Positions 34,538 to 42,833 of a stretch of DNA of 64,000 nt are shown here, in pieces. Position numbers and translations under genes: made by a program. How positions within the stretch are numbered: the stretch's first letter is position 1; each line of letters begins with the position of its first letter. Origin of the DNA: T1Sed10-7 sp041685505 (GTDB taxonomy: Bacteria; Actinomycetota; Nitriliruptoria; Nitriliruptorales; Nitriliruptoraceae); contig JAWLFQ010000003.1 of assembly GCA_041685505.1 (NCBI GenBank), positions 20,407 to 84,406 on the forward strand, written 5' to 3'. Under the pieces are notes generated by a model, which was given only the letters and a program-made list of their open reading frames with translations, did no database searches and had not been told where the DNA came from.

Positions 34538-35259
34538 GCTGCGTCCTTTCGCCACGGCCCATCGCCACGGGGGCCGAACAGGGCGGTCCCGACCCGCACC
34601 ATCGTCGCTCCCTCCGCCACGGCGGCTTCGAGATCCATGGACATCCCCATGGAGAGGTGGACGACCTCCGGGAACCGGTCGCGGATCGTGTCGCGCTGCT
34701 GTCGCAACGCGGCGAACAACGGCCGGGCCTCCGCACGGGGGTCGGCATCCTCTGGAGGCAGGGGCAGGATCGTCATCAGTCCCTCGACGGCGAGGTTGGG
34801 TCGGCCGCGAGCGTAGGCGACGAGCTCCTCGGTCTCGGTGAAGCTGCACCCCCCCTTGGCCGGATCGTCACCGACGTTGACCTGGATCAGGATCCGCTGG
34901 ACCACCCGCTCGCGCTCCGCGCGCCCGGAGAGGGCGTCGATGAGCGAGCGGCGGTCGACGCTGTGCACCAGGGTGTGGGTCCCGACGATGTCCTTGACCT
35001 TGTTGCGCTGCAGGCGGCCGACGAGGTGCCAACGGGCGCCGGGGACCTGGTCCCGCTTGGCCACCAGCTCCTGGACACGGTTCTCGGCGAGGTCGGCCAG
35101 GCCCAGCTCCACCGCAGCACGGGCCAGACGCGGCGGATGGGTCTTGGTCACGCCCAGCAGCACCACGTCGCCCGGTTGTCGCCCGGCGGCCGTGGCCGCG
35201 TCGGCGATGCGCTGACGGGTCGTCGCCAGACGCTCGGCCAGCTCGCGATCATCGATCAC
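34534..35259 (-). CDS. yggS: YggS-family PLP-binding homeostasis protein
   Basis: 241 residues. A type-III-fold PLP protein: the cofactor lysine is in VVLLGVTKTHPP, followed by GLADLAENRVQE, WHLVGRLQRNKVKDI, HSVDRRSLIDAL, ILIQVNVGDDPAKGGCS, VEGLMTILP, LSMGMSMDLEAAVAEGATMV and RVGTALFGPR. These proteins balance pyridoxal phosphate pools and have no known catalytic reaction. The gene is a regular member of actinobacterial ftsZ clusters. GTG at 35259 overlaps the pgeF stop. Confidence 0.95.
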   Translation of the reverse strand: MIDDRELAERLATTRQRIADAATAAGRQPGDVVLLGVTKTHPPRLARAAVELGLADLAENRVQELVAKRDQVPGARWHLVGRLQRNKVKDIVGTHTLVHSVDRRSLIDALSGRAERERVVQRILIQVNVGDDPAKGGCSFTETEELVAYARGRPNLAVEGLMTILPLPPEDADPRAEARPLFAALRQQRDTIRDRFPEVVHLSMGMSMDLEAAVAEGATMVRVGTALFGPRGDGPWRKDAA

Positions 35260-36017
35260 GTCGCCACTCCCCCGCCCACGCCGTCCTGGGCGGTCCGCAC
35301 GACCATGCCGATCTGGCGGCCGCTGGCCGGATCGCGCCGGTGGCTGAACAGCGTCGGGGTGCAGCGCGTGCACCGGTCATCGGTCCACACCAGCTCCACC
35401 CCGTCGGCGTCCAGCTGCGCGCGTGCTCCCGCCGGGAGATCCAGGGCGGGGGTCCCCCACGAGGTCGTGGCGGCCAGCACGGGGAGGCGCTCGGCGGCCG
35501 CGTCGCGCATCGCCGCGGGGACCTCGTAGCAACAGGCACCGATGGCCGGCCCCACGGCGGCCCGCACGGGTCCGTCCCCCACCAGCGCACGCAGGCTGGC
35601 GACCGCGGCCGGCAGGACACCGGCCAGGAGCCCGGCCCGCCCCGCGTGGGCCACGCCGACGCCCCCCGGCGCAGCCAGCAGTACGGGCACGCAGTCCGCC
35701 GCCTGAACCACCAGCGGGCGGTCGCGCAGCGCCGTGACGGCGGCGTCCACTCCCCGCAGCTCCGTCCCCGGCGCCACACGGTCGTCGACCACGCCGACCT
35801 CGGCACCGTGCACCTGGTGCAGCAGGTGCCACACGGCGGCATCGGTGCCCGTGGCCCTGGCGACGGCGCGTCGCGCCCGCGCCAGATCCACCGGCCGGTG
35901 GGGCCGCCGGTGGGCGAGGTTGCCCTCACCGCCCACCGGCGCGGTGTCGCCGGGGTCACGGCCGGTGAACCAGCCACGGGTGTCAGCGTCGAGCTCGACC
36001 GCGACCGCCGTGTCCAA
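35256..36017 (-). CDS. pgeF: Peptidoglycan editing factor PgeF (YfiH, multicopper-oxidase-like fold)
   Basis: 253 residues. The conserved metal and active-site motifs are all seen: LHQVHGAEV, LVVQAADCVPVLL, VGVAHAGRAGLLAGV, GPAIGACCYEV and the terminal RCT...LFSHRRDPASGRQ. In E. coli the homologue removes wrongly incorporated residues from wall precursors; the older label is laccase domain protein. Its place straight after ftsZ suits a wall-quality role. The start is TTG at 36017, right after GAGGCCCAGG. Confidence 0.93.
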   Translation of the reverse strand: MDTAVAVELDADTRGWFTGRDPGDTAPVGGEGNLAHRRPHRPVDLARARRAVARATGTDAAVWHLLHQVHGAEVGVVDDRVAPGTELRGVDAAVTALRDRPLVVQAADCVPVLLAAPGGVGVAHAGRAGLLAGVLPAAVASLRALVGDGPVRAAVGPAIGACCYEVPAAMRDAAAERLPVLAATTSWGTPALDLPAGARAQLDADGVELVWTDDRCTRCTPTLFSHRRDPASGRQIGMVVRTAQDGVGGGVAT

Positions 36018-36025
36018 CCTGGGCC

Positions 36026-37174
36026 TCAGCGCAGGAAGGAGGGGACGTCGAGGTCGTCCTCCTCCTCTTCGGCCGGCTGGTGGGCGCCGTTGTGCGGCCG
36101 GGCGGCGTCCGGCTCCGGCGTGAAGACCTCGTCGGGCTCGTCCTCCGGCTCGACCACCGACGCGGGTGCCGCGGGCGTGGGCTCCGAGGTGGCGACGAAG
36201 GCGCCGTGCTGCTCGACCTCACCGGTGTACTTGTCGAAACCTGCCGCGATCACGGTGACCTTGACCTCGTCACCCAGCGCGTCGTCGATCACGGCACCGA
36301 AGATGATGTTGGCCTCGGGGTGGGCCGCCTGCGTGACCACGTCAGCGGCCTCGTTGACCTCGAACAACCCGAGGTCGCTCCCGCCGGCCAGCATCAGCAA
36401 CACGCCCTGGGCACCGTCGATGGACGCCTCGAGCAGGGGCGAGGAGATGGCCAGCTTGGCAGCTTCCAGGGCCCGCGCCTCACCGCGCGCCTTGCCGATC
36501 CCCATCAGTGCGCTGCCGGCGTCGTTCATGACCGTGCGCACATCGGCGAAGTCGAGGTTGATCAGGCCCGGGGTGGTGATCAGATCGGTGATGCCCTGCA
36601 CCCCCTGCAGCAGCACGTCATCGGCGAGCTTGAACGCCTGCATCACCGAGGTGTCACCATCGGCGATCTGCAGCAGACGATCGTTGGGGATGACGATCAG
36701 GGTGTCGACCTCGTCCTTGAGCTCGGTGATGCCGTCCTCGGCCTGGGTGGACCGACGGCGCCCCTCGAAGGCGAAGGGACGGGTCACCACCCCGATGGTC
36801 AGGGCGCCGATCTCCTTGGCCACCTGGGCCACCACGGGTGCCGCCCCCGTACCGGTACCCCCGCCCTCGCCCGCGGTGACGAAGACCATGTCCGCACCCT
36901 TGAGCACCTCCAGCAACTCGTCGCGGTGGTCCTCGGCTGCGGACCGTCCGACCACCGGATCGGCACCGGCGCCCAGCCCCCTGGTCAGGTCACGGCCGAT
37001 GTCGAGCTTGACGTCGGCATCCGACATCAGCAGCGCTTGGGCATCGGTGTTGATGGCGACGAACTCCACACCGTGCAGCCCCGCATCGATCATGCGGTTG
37101 ACGGCGTTGACGCCGCCTCCGCCGATGCCGACGACCTTGATGACGGCCAGATAGTTGGTCGGTGCAGCCGCCAC
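36026..37174 (-). CDS. ftsZ: Cell division protein FtsZ
   Basis: Tubulin-like GTPase that builds the Z-ring. 382 residues. N-terminal KVVGIGGGGVNAVNRM, NTDAQAL, the GTP loop GEGGGTGTGAAPVVA, then VTRPFAFEGRRR, the T7 loop region LINLDFADVRTVM with catalytic aspartate, and the GIGKARGEARALEAA helix. After a linker of about 55 acidic residues comes the conserved tail DLDVPSFLR, the docking peptide for SepF and others. GTG at 37174 has GAGGAG six bases upstream. It likely has its own promoter in the 233-bp gap after ftsQ. Confidence 0.98.
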   Translation of the reverse strand: MAAAPTNYLAVIKVVGIGGGGVNAVNRMIDAGLHGVEFVAINTDAQALLMSDADVKLDIGRDLTRGLGAGADPVVGRSAAEDHRDELLEVLKGADMVFVTAGEGGGTGTGAAPVVAQVAKEIGALTIGVVTRPFAFEGRRRSTQAEDGITELKDEVDTLIVIPNDRLLQIADGDTSVMQAFKLADDVLLQGVQGITDLITTPGLINLDFADVRTVMNDAGSALMGIGKARGEARALEAAKLAISSPLLEASIDGAQGVLLMLAGGSDLGLFEVNEAADVVTQAAHPEANIIFGAVIDDALGDEVKVTVIAAGFDKYTGEVEQHGAFVATSEPTPAAPASVVEPEDEPDEVFTPEPDAARPHNGAHQPAEEEEDDLDVPSFLR

Positions 37175-37300
37175 GGCAGGCTCCTCGCTGGTTCGGCCGC
37201 GCTGTTGTGGTCAGCGCGGGTTGTGACCGTTCCCGTCGCGCTCGACGGGGTCGGCAGGTGGATGGCGCTCGCGACGCCGCCGTCGGCGTCGCGCCTCGAC

Positions 37301-37330
37301 CTGAGGTAGAGGTTTATAGTTATGTCAACC
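37301..37330 (-). promoter_or_regulatory. AT-rich promoter-like element upstream of ftsZ
   Basis: Read on the minus strand this gives AGGTTGACATAACTATAAA followed by CCTCTACC. It contains a perfect TTGACA (37328-37323) and a TATAAA, and AGGTT/AACCT form a loose inverted repeat around them. TTGACA and TATAAA are too close (4 bases) to be a single -35/-10 pair, so two overlapping signals or an activator site are possible. It stands out in an otherwise very GC-rich gap and lies about 130 bases before ftsZ. Confidence 0.5.
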
Positions 37331-37407
37331 TCCGGTGGACAGTATCCCTCCCACGGCAGGAGGGTCAAGCAGGCACCACCGCCGGGCGTGCCCCGGCCGT
37401 GGCAGGG

Positions 37408-38172
37408 TCAGGGACCGATCACCACCGGGGCCGTCGGCGCCCGCACGTCGATGGTCGCGATGGGGGTGTCATCGATGTCCTCGAGGATCGCGCCGAGCGC
37501 ACGGACCTTCTCGTCCACGCGCTCCGCGCGCCCGAAGCGCACGTCGATGCCCGTGCGCAGCTCCAGGGTGAGCTCGGAGGGTCCGGCGGCCCGGTAGCGC
37601 ACCACCTGCGCGCGCAAGGGCCCCGACAACCCTCGCCACGTCGCGTGCGCGTTGGCCAACGCCGGCGCATCGCCCACCCGCCCCCCCACCGGCGGCGGGG
37701 TCGTCCCCAACACGATCTCGGGACCGGCGTGGGCCTCGCGCTGCGCAGCCGACGCCTCGTCGATGACCACACCCTCCCGATCGAGGAAGCGGGCCACCTC
37801 CTCCCCGCGGACGAGCAGCGCGGGGCGGCGCTCGACCACCTCGAAGTGGACGGTCAGCGGGTCGGTCCGTCGCCCCTCGGCCCGCTGCACGAGCGGCAGG
37901 GCCTCCACCCGGGCCGTCGCCTCCCGGAGCCCGAGTCGCAGTGTGGAGGTCCCGAGCTCGAGGTCGGCGGCCGCACGGACCTCATCGGGATCGAGCCGCT
38001 CGACCCCGCCGACGGTCACCTCCTCCAGCCCGACCAGCGCACTGCGCTCGATCGCGACCAGGCCTCCCACCAGGGCCAGCAGCACCAGGACCCACAGGGT
38101 GCGGCGCAACCGACCCCGCCGTCGGTCGTCGCGCACGGCCGCACGACGCTCGGCGATCCGTTCGTCGATCAC
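37408..38172 (-). CDS. ftsQ: Cell division protein FtsQ
   Basis: 254 residues, bitopic. A basic cytoplasmic N-terminus (RRAAVRDDRRRGRLRR), one membrane helix (about 24-42), then an extracellular POTRA domain starting GLEEVTVGGVERLDPDEVRA, and the beta domain with VERRPALLVRGEEVARFLDREG. FtsQ links FtsL and the septal synthase to the divisome. GTG at 38172 overlaps the murB stop as GTGA. It is the last gene before the ftsZ promoter gap. Confidence 0.92.
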   Translation of the reverse strand: MIDERIAERRAAVRDDRRRGRLRRTLWVLVLLALVGGLVAIERSALVGLEEVTVGGVERLDPDEVRAAADLELGTSTLRLGLREATARVEALPLVQRAEGRRTDPLTVHFEVVERRPALLVRGEEVARFLDREGVVIDEASAAQREAHAGPEIVLGTTPPPVGGRVGDAPALANAHATWRGLSGPLRAQVVRYRAAGPSELTLELRTGIDVRFGRAERVDEKVRALGAILEDIDDTPIATIDVRAPTAPVVIGP

Positions 38173-39119
38173 GGACCGGCCACTCCCGCGGCCAGCCGCT
38201 GCTGGTCCACCTCGACCGTGCCCAGTCGACGGACCTCCGGGCGCAGCTGGACGCCGTGGATGCGCTCGACCGCAGCGATGACCAGGGCGATCAGCGTCGC
38301 GACATCGGTGGCCGTGGCGCCCGGTCGGGTCACGATGAAGTTGGCATGCCGGGTGGACACCTCGGCACCGCCCACGGTCAGACCCTTGCACCCTGCGGCG
38401 TCGATCAGGCGGCCGGCGCTGTCACCGGGTGGGTTGGTGAACACCGATCCGCAGTTCGGTTCGTTGAGTGGCTGGTGTGTGCGCCGCCAGGCACGGATGC
38501 TGGCGATCTCGGCGCGGACCTCGGCCGGTACCGCGGTTGCCAGCTGCAGGCTCGCCGCCACGACCACCGCGTCCTCCGGCAGTTCGCTGTGGCGGTAGGT
38601 GAGCCCCAGCGCCGCCGGCGGCCACTGCTCCCGTGTGGCGCTCGACAGCCGGAAGACCTCCACCTCGGTGAGGTGGGACGCCATGTCGGCGCCGTGGGCG
38701 CCGGCGTTCATCCGGACCGCGCCACCCAGGGTCCCCGGGACGGCGCAGGCCCAGGCGAACCCGCCATAGCCGGCATCGGCCAGGCGCACGGCCAGCGCGG
38801 GCAGCGGCTCGGCCGCGCCGGCCGTGATGCGGTCACCGGCCATCTCCAGGCCGCGGTAACCGCGGCCCAGCACCACCGCCACACCCGGCCAACCGGCATC
38901 GGCGACCAGCAGGTTCGAGCCGCGACCGATGACCGCCCAGGGCAGGTCGTGGTCGCGACACGCCGTGGCGACGGCCGCCAGATCACGGTCCTGCTCGGCG
39001 GTCACCAGGACGCGGGCGGGCCCGCCGACACGCAGCGTGGTCAGTGGCGCGAGGCTGGCACCGGCGAGCACACGTCCCACGCACCGCTGGACCAGCTCGT
39101 CATGGACCGGATCGCTCAC
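38169..39119 (-). CDS. murB: UDP-N-acetylenolpyruvoylglucosamine reductase
   Basis: Reduces the enolpyruvyl group to make UDP-MurNAc, using FAD and NADPH. 316 residues. TTLRVGGPARVLV opens the FAD domain, followed by WAVIGRGSNLLVADAGW, the PGTLGGAVRMNAGAHGADM stretch, LTYRHSELP, NCGSVFTNPPGDSAGRLI and STRHANFIV. GTG at 39119 overlaps the murC stop. murB inside the division cluster is not universal among actinobacteria, where it is often elsewhere. Confidence 0.94.
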   Translation of the reverse strand: MSDPVHDELVQRCVGRVLAGASLAPLTTLRVGGPARVLVTAEQDRDLAAVATACRDHDLPWAVIGRGSNLLVADAGWPGVAVVLGRGYRGLEMAGDRITAGAAEPLPALAVRLADAGYGGFAWACAVPGTLGGAVRMNAGAHGADMASHLTEVEVFRLSSATREQWPPAALGLTYRHSELPEDAVVVAASLQLATAVPAEVRAEIASIRAWRRTHQPLNEPNCGSVFTNPPGDSAGRLIDAAGCKGLTVGGAEVSTRHANFIVTRPGATATDVATLIALVIAAVERIHGVQLRPEVRRLGTVEVDQQRLAAGVAGP

Positions 39120-40483
39120 CCTCGGGCCCCCAGCCGCTCGAGCAGCGCCGGTCCTGCGGAGGTGACGTCGCCCGCACCCGTGGTCAGGACGAGATCGCCC
39201 GGGCGAACGGTCGCGGCGAGCTCCTCGACGGCGTCGCGCAGCGTGGCCCGGTAGACCACGGTCGCGCCCGCCTCCGCGGCAGCGTCGGCGACCAGCTTGC
39301 CCGTCACGCCGGGGACGGGCGGCTCGGCCGAGCCGTAGACATCGGTCACCACCACCACGTCGGCCGCCGCGGCCGCCCGGCCGAGCTCCGCACCGAGGAT
39401 GCGTGTCCGTGAGTAGCGGTGCGGCTGCACCAGCAGCACGATCCGGCCGGGCTGTTCGCCGCGGGCAGCTGCCAGGGTGGCCCGCAACTCCGTGGGATGG
39501 TGGGCGTAGTCGTCGACCACCTCCACCCCACCGACCACACCCAGCCGCTGGTAGCGCCGGACGGCGCCGCTGAACCGGGTCAGCCCCCGGGCGGCGGCGG
39601 CCACGTCCACGCCGAGCTGGTGGCACACCGCCAGTGCGGCCGCGGCGTTGCGCAGGTTGTGCTGCCCGGGGACGCCGAGCTCGAGCGGGGCGACCACCTC
39701 GCCATCGATCCGCAGCTGGTGACCGCCCTGATCGCTGACCACGCGCACCTGGGCGCGCGGATCGGTGCCGTAGGTGACCACTGGCGGGTCGGCGTGGGTG
39801 GCGAGCCAGGCCGCGCCGGGGTCGTCGATGCACACCACCGCGGGGGCAGCCGGTGCGCGCCGGTCGAGGAACCCGAGGAAGGCCTGTCGCACCGCATCGA
39901 GGTCGGCGAACTCGTCGGGATGGTCGTGCTCGAGGTTGGTCACGACCGCGACATCGGGCCGGTACACCAGGAAGGAGCGGTCCGACTCGTCGGCCTCGGC
40001 GACGAACACGCCATCGGTACCGGCATGGGCGTTGGTGCCGCTCTCGTTCAACGAGCCGCCGATCGCGAAGCTCGGATCGCCGCCGGCAGCCTGCAGGCCG
40101 ACCACGGCCATCGAGGTCACCGTGGTCTTGCCGTGGGTGCCGGCGATGAGCACGGCCCGGTCGTCACGCATCAGCTCGGCGAGGAGCTCCGCACGCCGCA
40201 GCAGCTTGCGGCCCTGTTCCCGTGCCGCGAGCAGCTCGGGGTTGTCGGCCGGCACCGCCGAGGAGGTCACCACGAGCTGCGCATCCCCGACGTTGTCGCC
40301 GTGATGCCCCACGAAGATCCCCGCGCCGAGCACCCGCAGCTCCTCGAGGGTCCGGCCATCCCGCAGGTCGGAACCGGTGACACGGTGACCGCGGCTGAGC
40401 AGGATGCGCGCCAACCCGGACATCCCGGCACCGCCGATGCCGACCAGGTGGATACCACCGTCGTTCCCGAGTCGCGGCATCAT
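39116..40483 (-). CDS. murC: UDP-N-acetylmuramate-L-alanine ligase
   Basis: Adds the first amino acid of the peptide stem. 455 residues. IHLVGIGGAGMSGLARILL binds the UDP part, GTHGKTTVTSM is the ATP loop, EADESDRSFLVYRPDVAVVT and NLEHDHPDEF follow, and the C-terminal domain has VDDYAHHPTEL and LVQPHRYSRT. ATG at 40483 overlaps the murG stop as ATGA, with GGAGGG in the end of murG as ribosome-binding site. Confidence 0.96.
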   Translation of the reverse strand: MMPRLGNDGGIHLVGIGGAGMSGLARILLSRGHRVTGSDLRDGRTLEELRVLGAGIFVGHHGDNVGDAQLVVTSSAVPADNPELLAAREQGRKLLRRAELLAELMRDDRAVLIAGTHGKTTVTSMAVVGLQAAGGDPSFAIGGSLNESGTNAHAGTDGVFVAEADESDRSFLVYRPDVAVVTNLEHDHPDEFADLDAVRQAFLGFLDRRAPAAPAVVCIDDPGAAWLATHADPPVVTYGTDPRAQVRVVSDQGGHQLRIDGEVVAPLELGVPGQHNLRNAAAALAVCHQLGVDVAAAARGLTRFSGAVRRYQRLGVVGGVEVVDDYAHHPTELRATLAAARGEQPGRIVLLVQPHRYSRTRILGAELGRAAAAADVVVVTDVYGSAEPPVPGVTGKLVADAAAEAGATVVYRATLRDAVEELAATVRPGDLVLTTGAGDVTSAGPALLERLGARG

Positions 40484-41616
40484 GACGAGCCCTCCTCGCT
40501 GAGCGCGAGCACGATCCGTGCCACCGCCTGCGCGGCATCCGGACGCCCGAAGGCGCGCGCACCACGGGCCATCGTGGCGTAGCGCTCCGGGTCGTCCAGC
40601 AGGGGCCCGATCGCCTCGACCAGCGCATCGCCGGTCAGGTCCTCGTCGTCGATGACCACCGCTCCCCCGGCACGTGCCAGCGCGTGGGCGTTCTCGCGCT
40701 GATGGTCGGCCGTGGCGTGGGGGTAGGGCACCAGCACCGAGGGGATCCCGAGCACCGTCAGCTCGGCGATCGAGGTGGCACCGGCACGGCAGACCACCAC
40801 GTCCGCCGCGGCGTAGGCCGCTGCCATGTCGTCGATGAACTCGACCAGCCGGGCCGGGGGGCCCTCGGGGTGCTCGGCGCGGGCCTGTTCCCAGCCGCGG
40901 GTCGCGGCGGTGTAGCCGGCACCGCCAGCCGCATGCAGCAGCTGCACCTGACGCCCGTGCCACCGGCCGTGCGCCTCGACCAGGGCGCGGTTGATGCTGC
41001 GCGCACCCTGGCTGCCACCGAACACCAGGACGGTGGGCAGTTCGGGATCGAGCCCGAACTGCGCACGGGCCGCACGGCGCCGTGCCGACCGATCGAGCTC
41101 GAGGACGTCGCGCCGGACGGGGTTGCCCGTGACCACGCACCGCTCCTCGCGGCTGAAGCGGGCCGCGGAACCGGGGAAGGTCAGCGCGATGCGGTCGGAC
41201 CAGCGCGCTGCCACGCGGTTGGTGAGGCCGGGGACGCTGTTCTGCTCGTGGATCACCAGGGGCAGCTGCTCACGGAAGGCCGCACGATCCAGCGGGAAGG
41301 ACACGTAGCCGCCGAAGGTGATCGCAGCGGCGGCCCGTCGTTCGACGATCAGCGCACGGCAGGCCCGCACCCCGGCCCTGAGCGCGCCGGGGACCTTCAG
41401 CAGGCGTGGGGAGGGTCGACGCGGGATCGACACCGCGTCGATGGTGACCAGCTCGAACCCCGCCTCGGGGACCAGGCGGGCCTCCAGGCGGTCCGCAACG
41501 CCCACGAACACCACCTCGAGGTCCGGATCCGCGGCACGCAGCGCGCGACCGACCGCCAGCGCCGGGAACACGTGCCCAGCCGTGCCCCCACCGGCGATCA
41601 GGATGGTGCGGCTCAC
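40480..41616 (-). CDS. murG: UDP-GlcNAc transferase MurG (lipid II synthase)
   Basis: Transfers GlcNAc to lipid I on the cytoplasmic membrane face. 378 residues of a GT-B fold: the first glycine loop ILIAGGGTAGHVFPALAVG, ITFGGYVSFPLDRAAF, the second loop region LPLVIHEQNSVPGLTNR, VTGNPVRRDVL, VFGGSQGARSIN, and the donor site VCRAGATSIAELTVLGIPSV with YPHATADHQRENA. GTG at 41616 overlaps the ftsW stop. Confidence 0.96.
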   Translation of the reverse strand: MSRTILIAGGGTAGHVFPALAVGRALRAADPDLEVVFVGVADRLEARLVPEAGFELVTIDAVSIPRRPSPRLLKVPGALRAGVRACRALIVERRAAAAITFGGYVSFPLDRAAFREQLPLVIHEQNSVPGLTNRVAARWSDRIALTFPGSAARFSREERCVVTGNPVRRDVLELDRSARRRAARAQFGLDPELPTVLVFGGSQGARSINRALVEAHGRWHGRQVQLLHAAGGAGYTAATRGWEQARAEHPEGPPARLVEFIDDMAAAYAAADVVVCRAGATSIAELTVLGIPSVLVPYPHATADHQRENAHALARAGGAVVIDDEDLTGDALVEAIGPLLDDPERYATMARGARAFGRPDAAQAVARIVLALSEEGSS

Positions 41617-42833
41617 CGGGGACCTCCCGCTCGTAGGGGACCGGCGGCAGGCTCGTCGCGCCGGGCGATGGCGACCAGGATGCCCAGTGCCAGCAGGGTC
41701 GACACCAGCGAGGACCCACCAACGGACACCAACGGCAGGGTGACCCCGGTGATGGGCAGCAGTCCGGTGACCGTACCGATGTTGACCAGTGCCTGGCCGA
41801 CGATCCACACCGTGGTGGCCAGCGCCACGGTACGACCGAATCCGTCGCTGGCGGCGTAGGCCACCTTCAGCCCGACGTAGAGCAGGGCGGTGAACAGCGC
41901 GATCACGCCGAGGGCACCGACCAGGCCGAGCTCCTCACCGATCACCGCGAAGATGAAGTCGGTATCGGCGTTGGGGATGAAGTGCCACTTGCCGCGTGAG
42001 GAACCGAGCCCGACGCCGAAGGTCCCGCCGGAGCCCAGGGCGTAGCGCGACTGCAGGAGCTGGAACCCCTCCTCGAGGGGGAAGCGCTCCGGCCACAGCC
42101 AGCCGCGGATCCGGGCGACGCGGTAGGGCCGGATCACCGCGAGGACGGCCACTGCCACACCACCGAGCACCAGTGCCGCGGCGACGATGCGCGCCGGCAG
42201 GCCCTCGACCCACAGCACCGCCGCCACGATCAGCGCCAGCAGGATCGTGGTGCCGAGATCGGGTTGCGCCAGCACCAGCACCGACAGCAGCACCAGCAGG
42301 GGCAGCGCGGGCACCAGCAGGTGCTCCACCGAGTGGGGGGAGCCGTCCCGGGGGCGTTTGCGGTGCAGCACGTCGGCGAGCCACAGCAAGGTCGCGAGCT
42401 TGGCCAGCTCCGAGGGCTGGATCGACAGGGGACCGATCCCGATCCAGCGGGTCGAGCCGTAACGCGCCTCCCCCACGCCGGGCACGAGCAGCAGGAGCAA
42501 CCCCACCACCGCGACGACCACCAGCGGCCAGGAGAGTCCCCGCCAGATGCGGTGGTCGAGGCGCGCGGCGACGACGAAGGCGACCAGGCCGATCGCCGCC
42601 CAGCCCGCCTGGCGCCGGAACACCGCGAAGGGATCCCCGGCCTCCGCAGCGGGGACGAAGGAGGCCGAGAAGCTCATGACCAGGCCGAGCAGGACCAGCA
42701 CCAGGGTCAGCAGGGTCAGTGCCGTGGCGTCGGCGCTCCAGGGGCCCGGCTGCCACCGTCGGCGCAGCCGGGCCCACCGGCCCGCGACGACGCCGTCGTC
42801 AGCGGCACGGCGTGCGGCGTGGTCGATGCTCAT
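41613..42833 (-). CDS. ftsW: SEDS-family septal glycan polymerase FtsW
   Basis: 406 residues with about ten membrane helices. SEDS signatures: ALTLLTLVLVLLGLVMSFSA at the first helix, GSTRWIGIGPLSIQPSELAK, the catalytic loop aspartate region LAQPDLGTTILL, GFQLLQSRYALGSGG, FGVGLGSSRGKWHFIPNADT, DFIFAVIGEELGLVGAL and the TGVTLPLVSVGGSSLV end. Works with FtsI to polymerise and cross-link septal wall. Position between murD and murG supports FtsW over RodA. ATG at 42833 overlaps the murD stop. Confidence 0.95.
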   Translation of the reverse strand: MSIDHAARRAADDGVVAGRWARLRRRWQPGPWSADATALTLLTLVLVLLGLVMSFSASFVPAAEAGDPFAVFRRQAGWAAIGLVAFVVAARLDHRIWRGLSWPLVVVAVVGLLLLLVPGVGEARYGSTRWIGIGPLSIQPSELAKLATLLWLADVLHRKRPRDGSPHSVEHLLVPALPLLVLLSVLVLAQPDLGTTILLALIVAAVLWVEGLPARIVAAALVLGGVAVAVLAVIRPYRVARIRGWLWPERFPLEEGFQLLQSRYALGSGGTFGVGLGSSRGKWHFIPNADTDFIFAVIGEELGLVGALGVIALFTALLYVGLKVAYAASDGFGRTVALATTVWIVGQALVNIGTVTGLLPITGVTLPLVSVGGSSLVSTLLALGILVAIARRDEPAAGPLRAGGPR

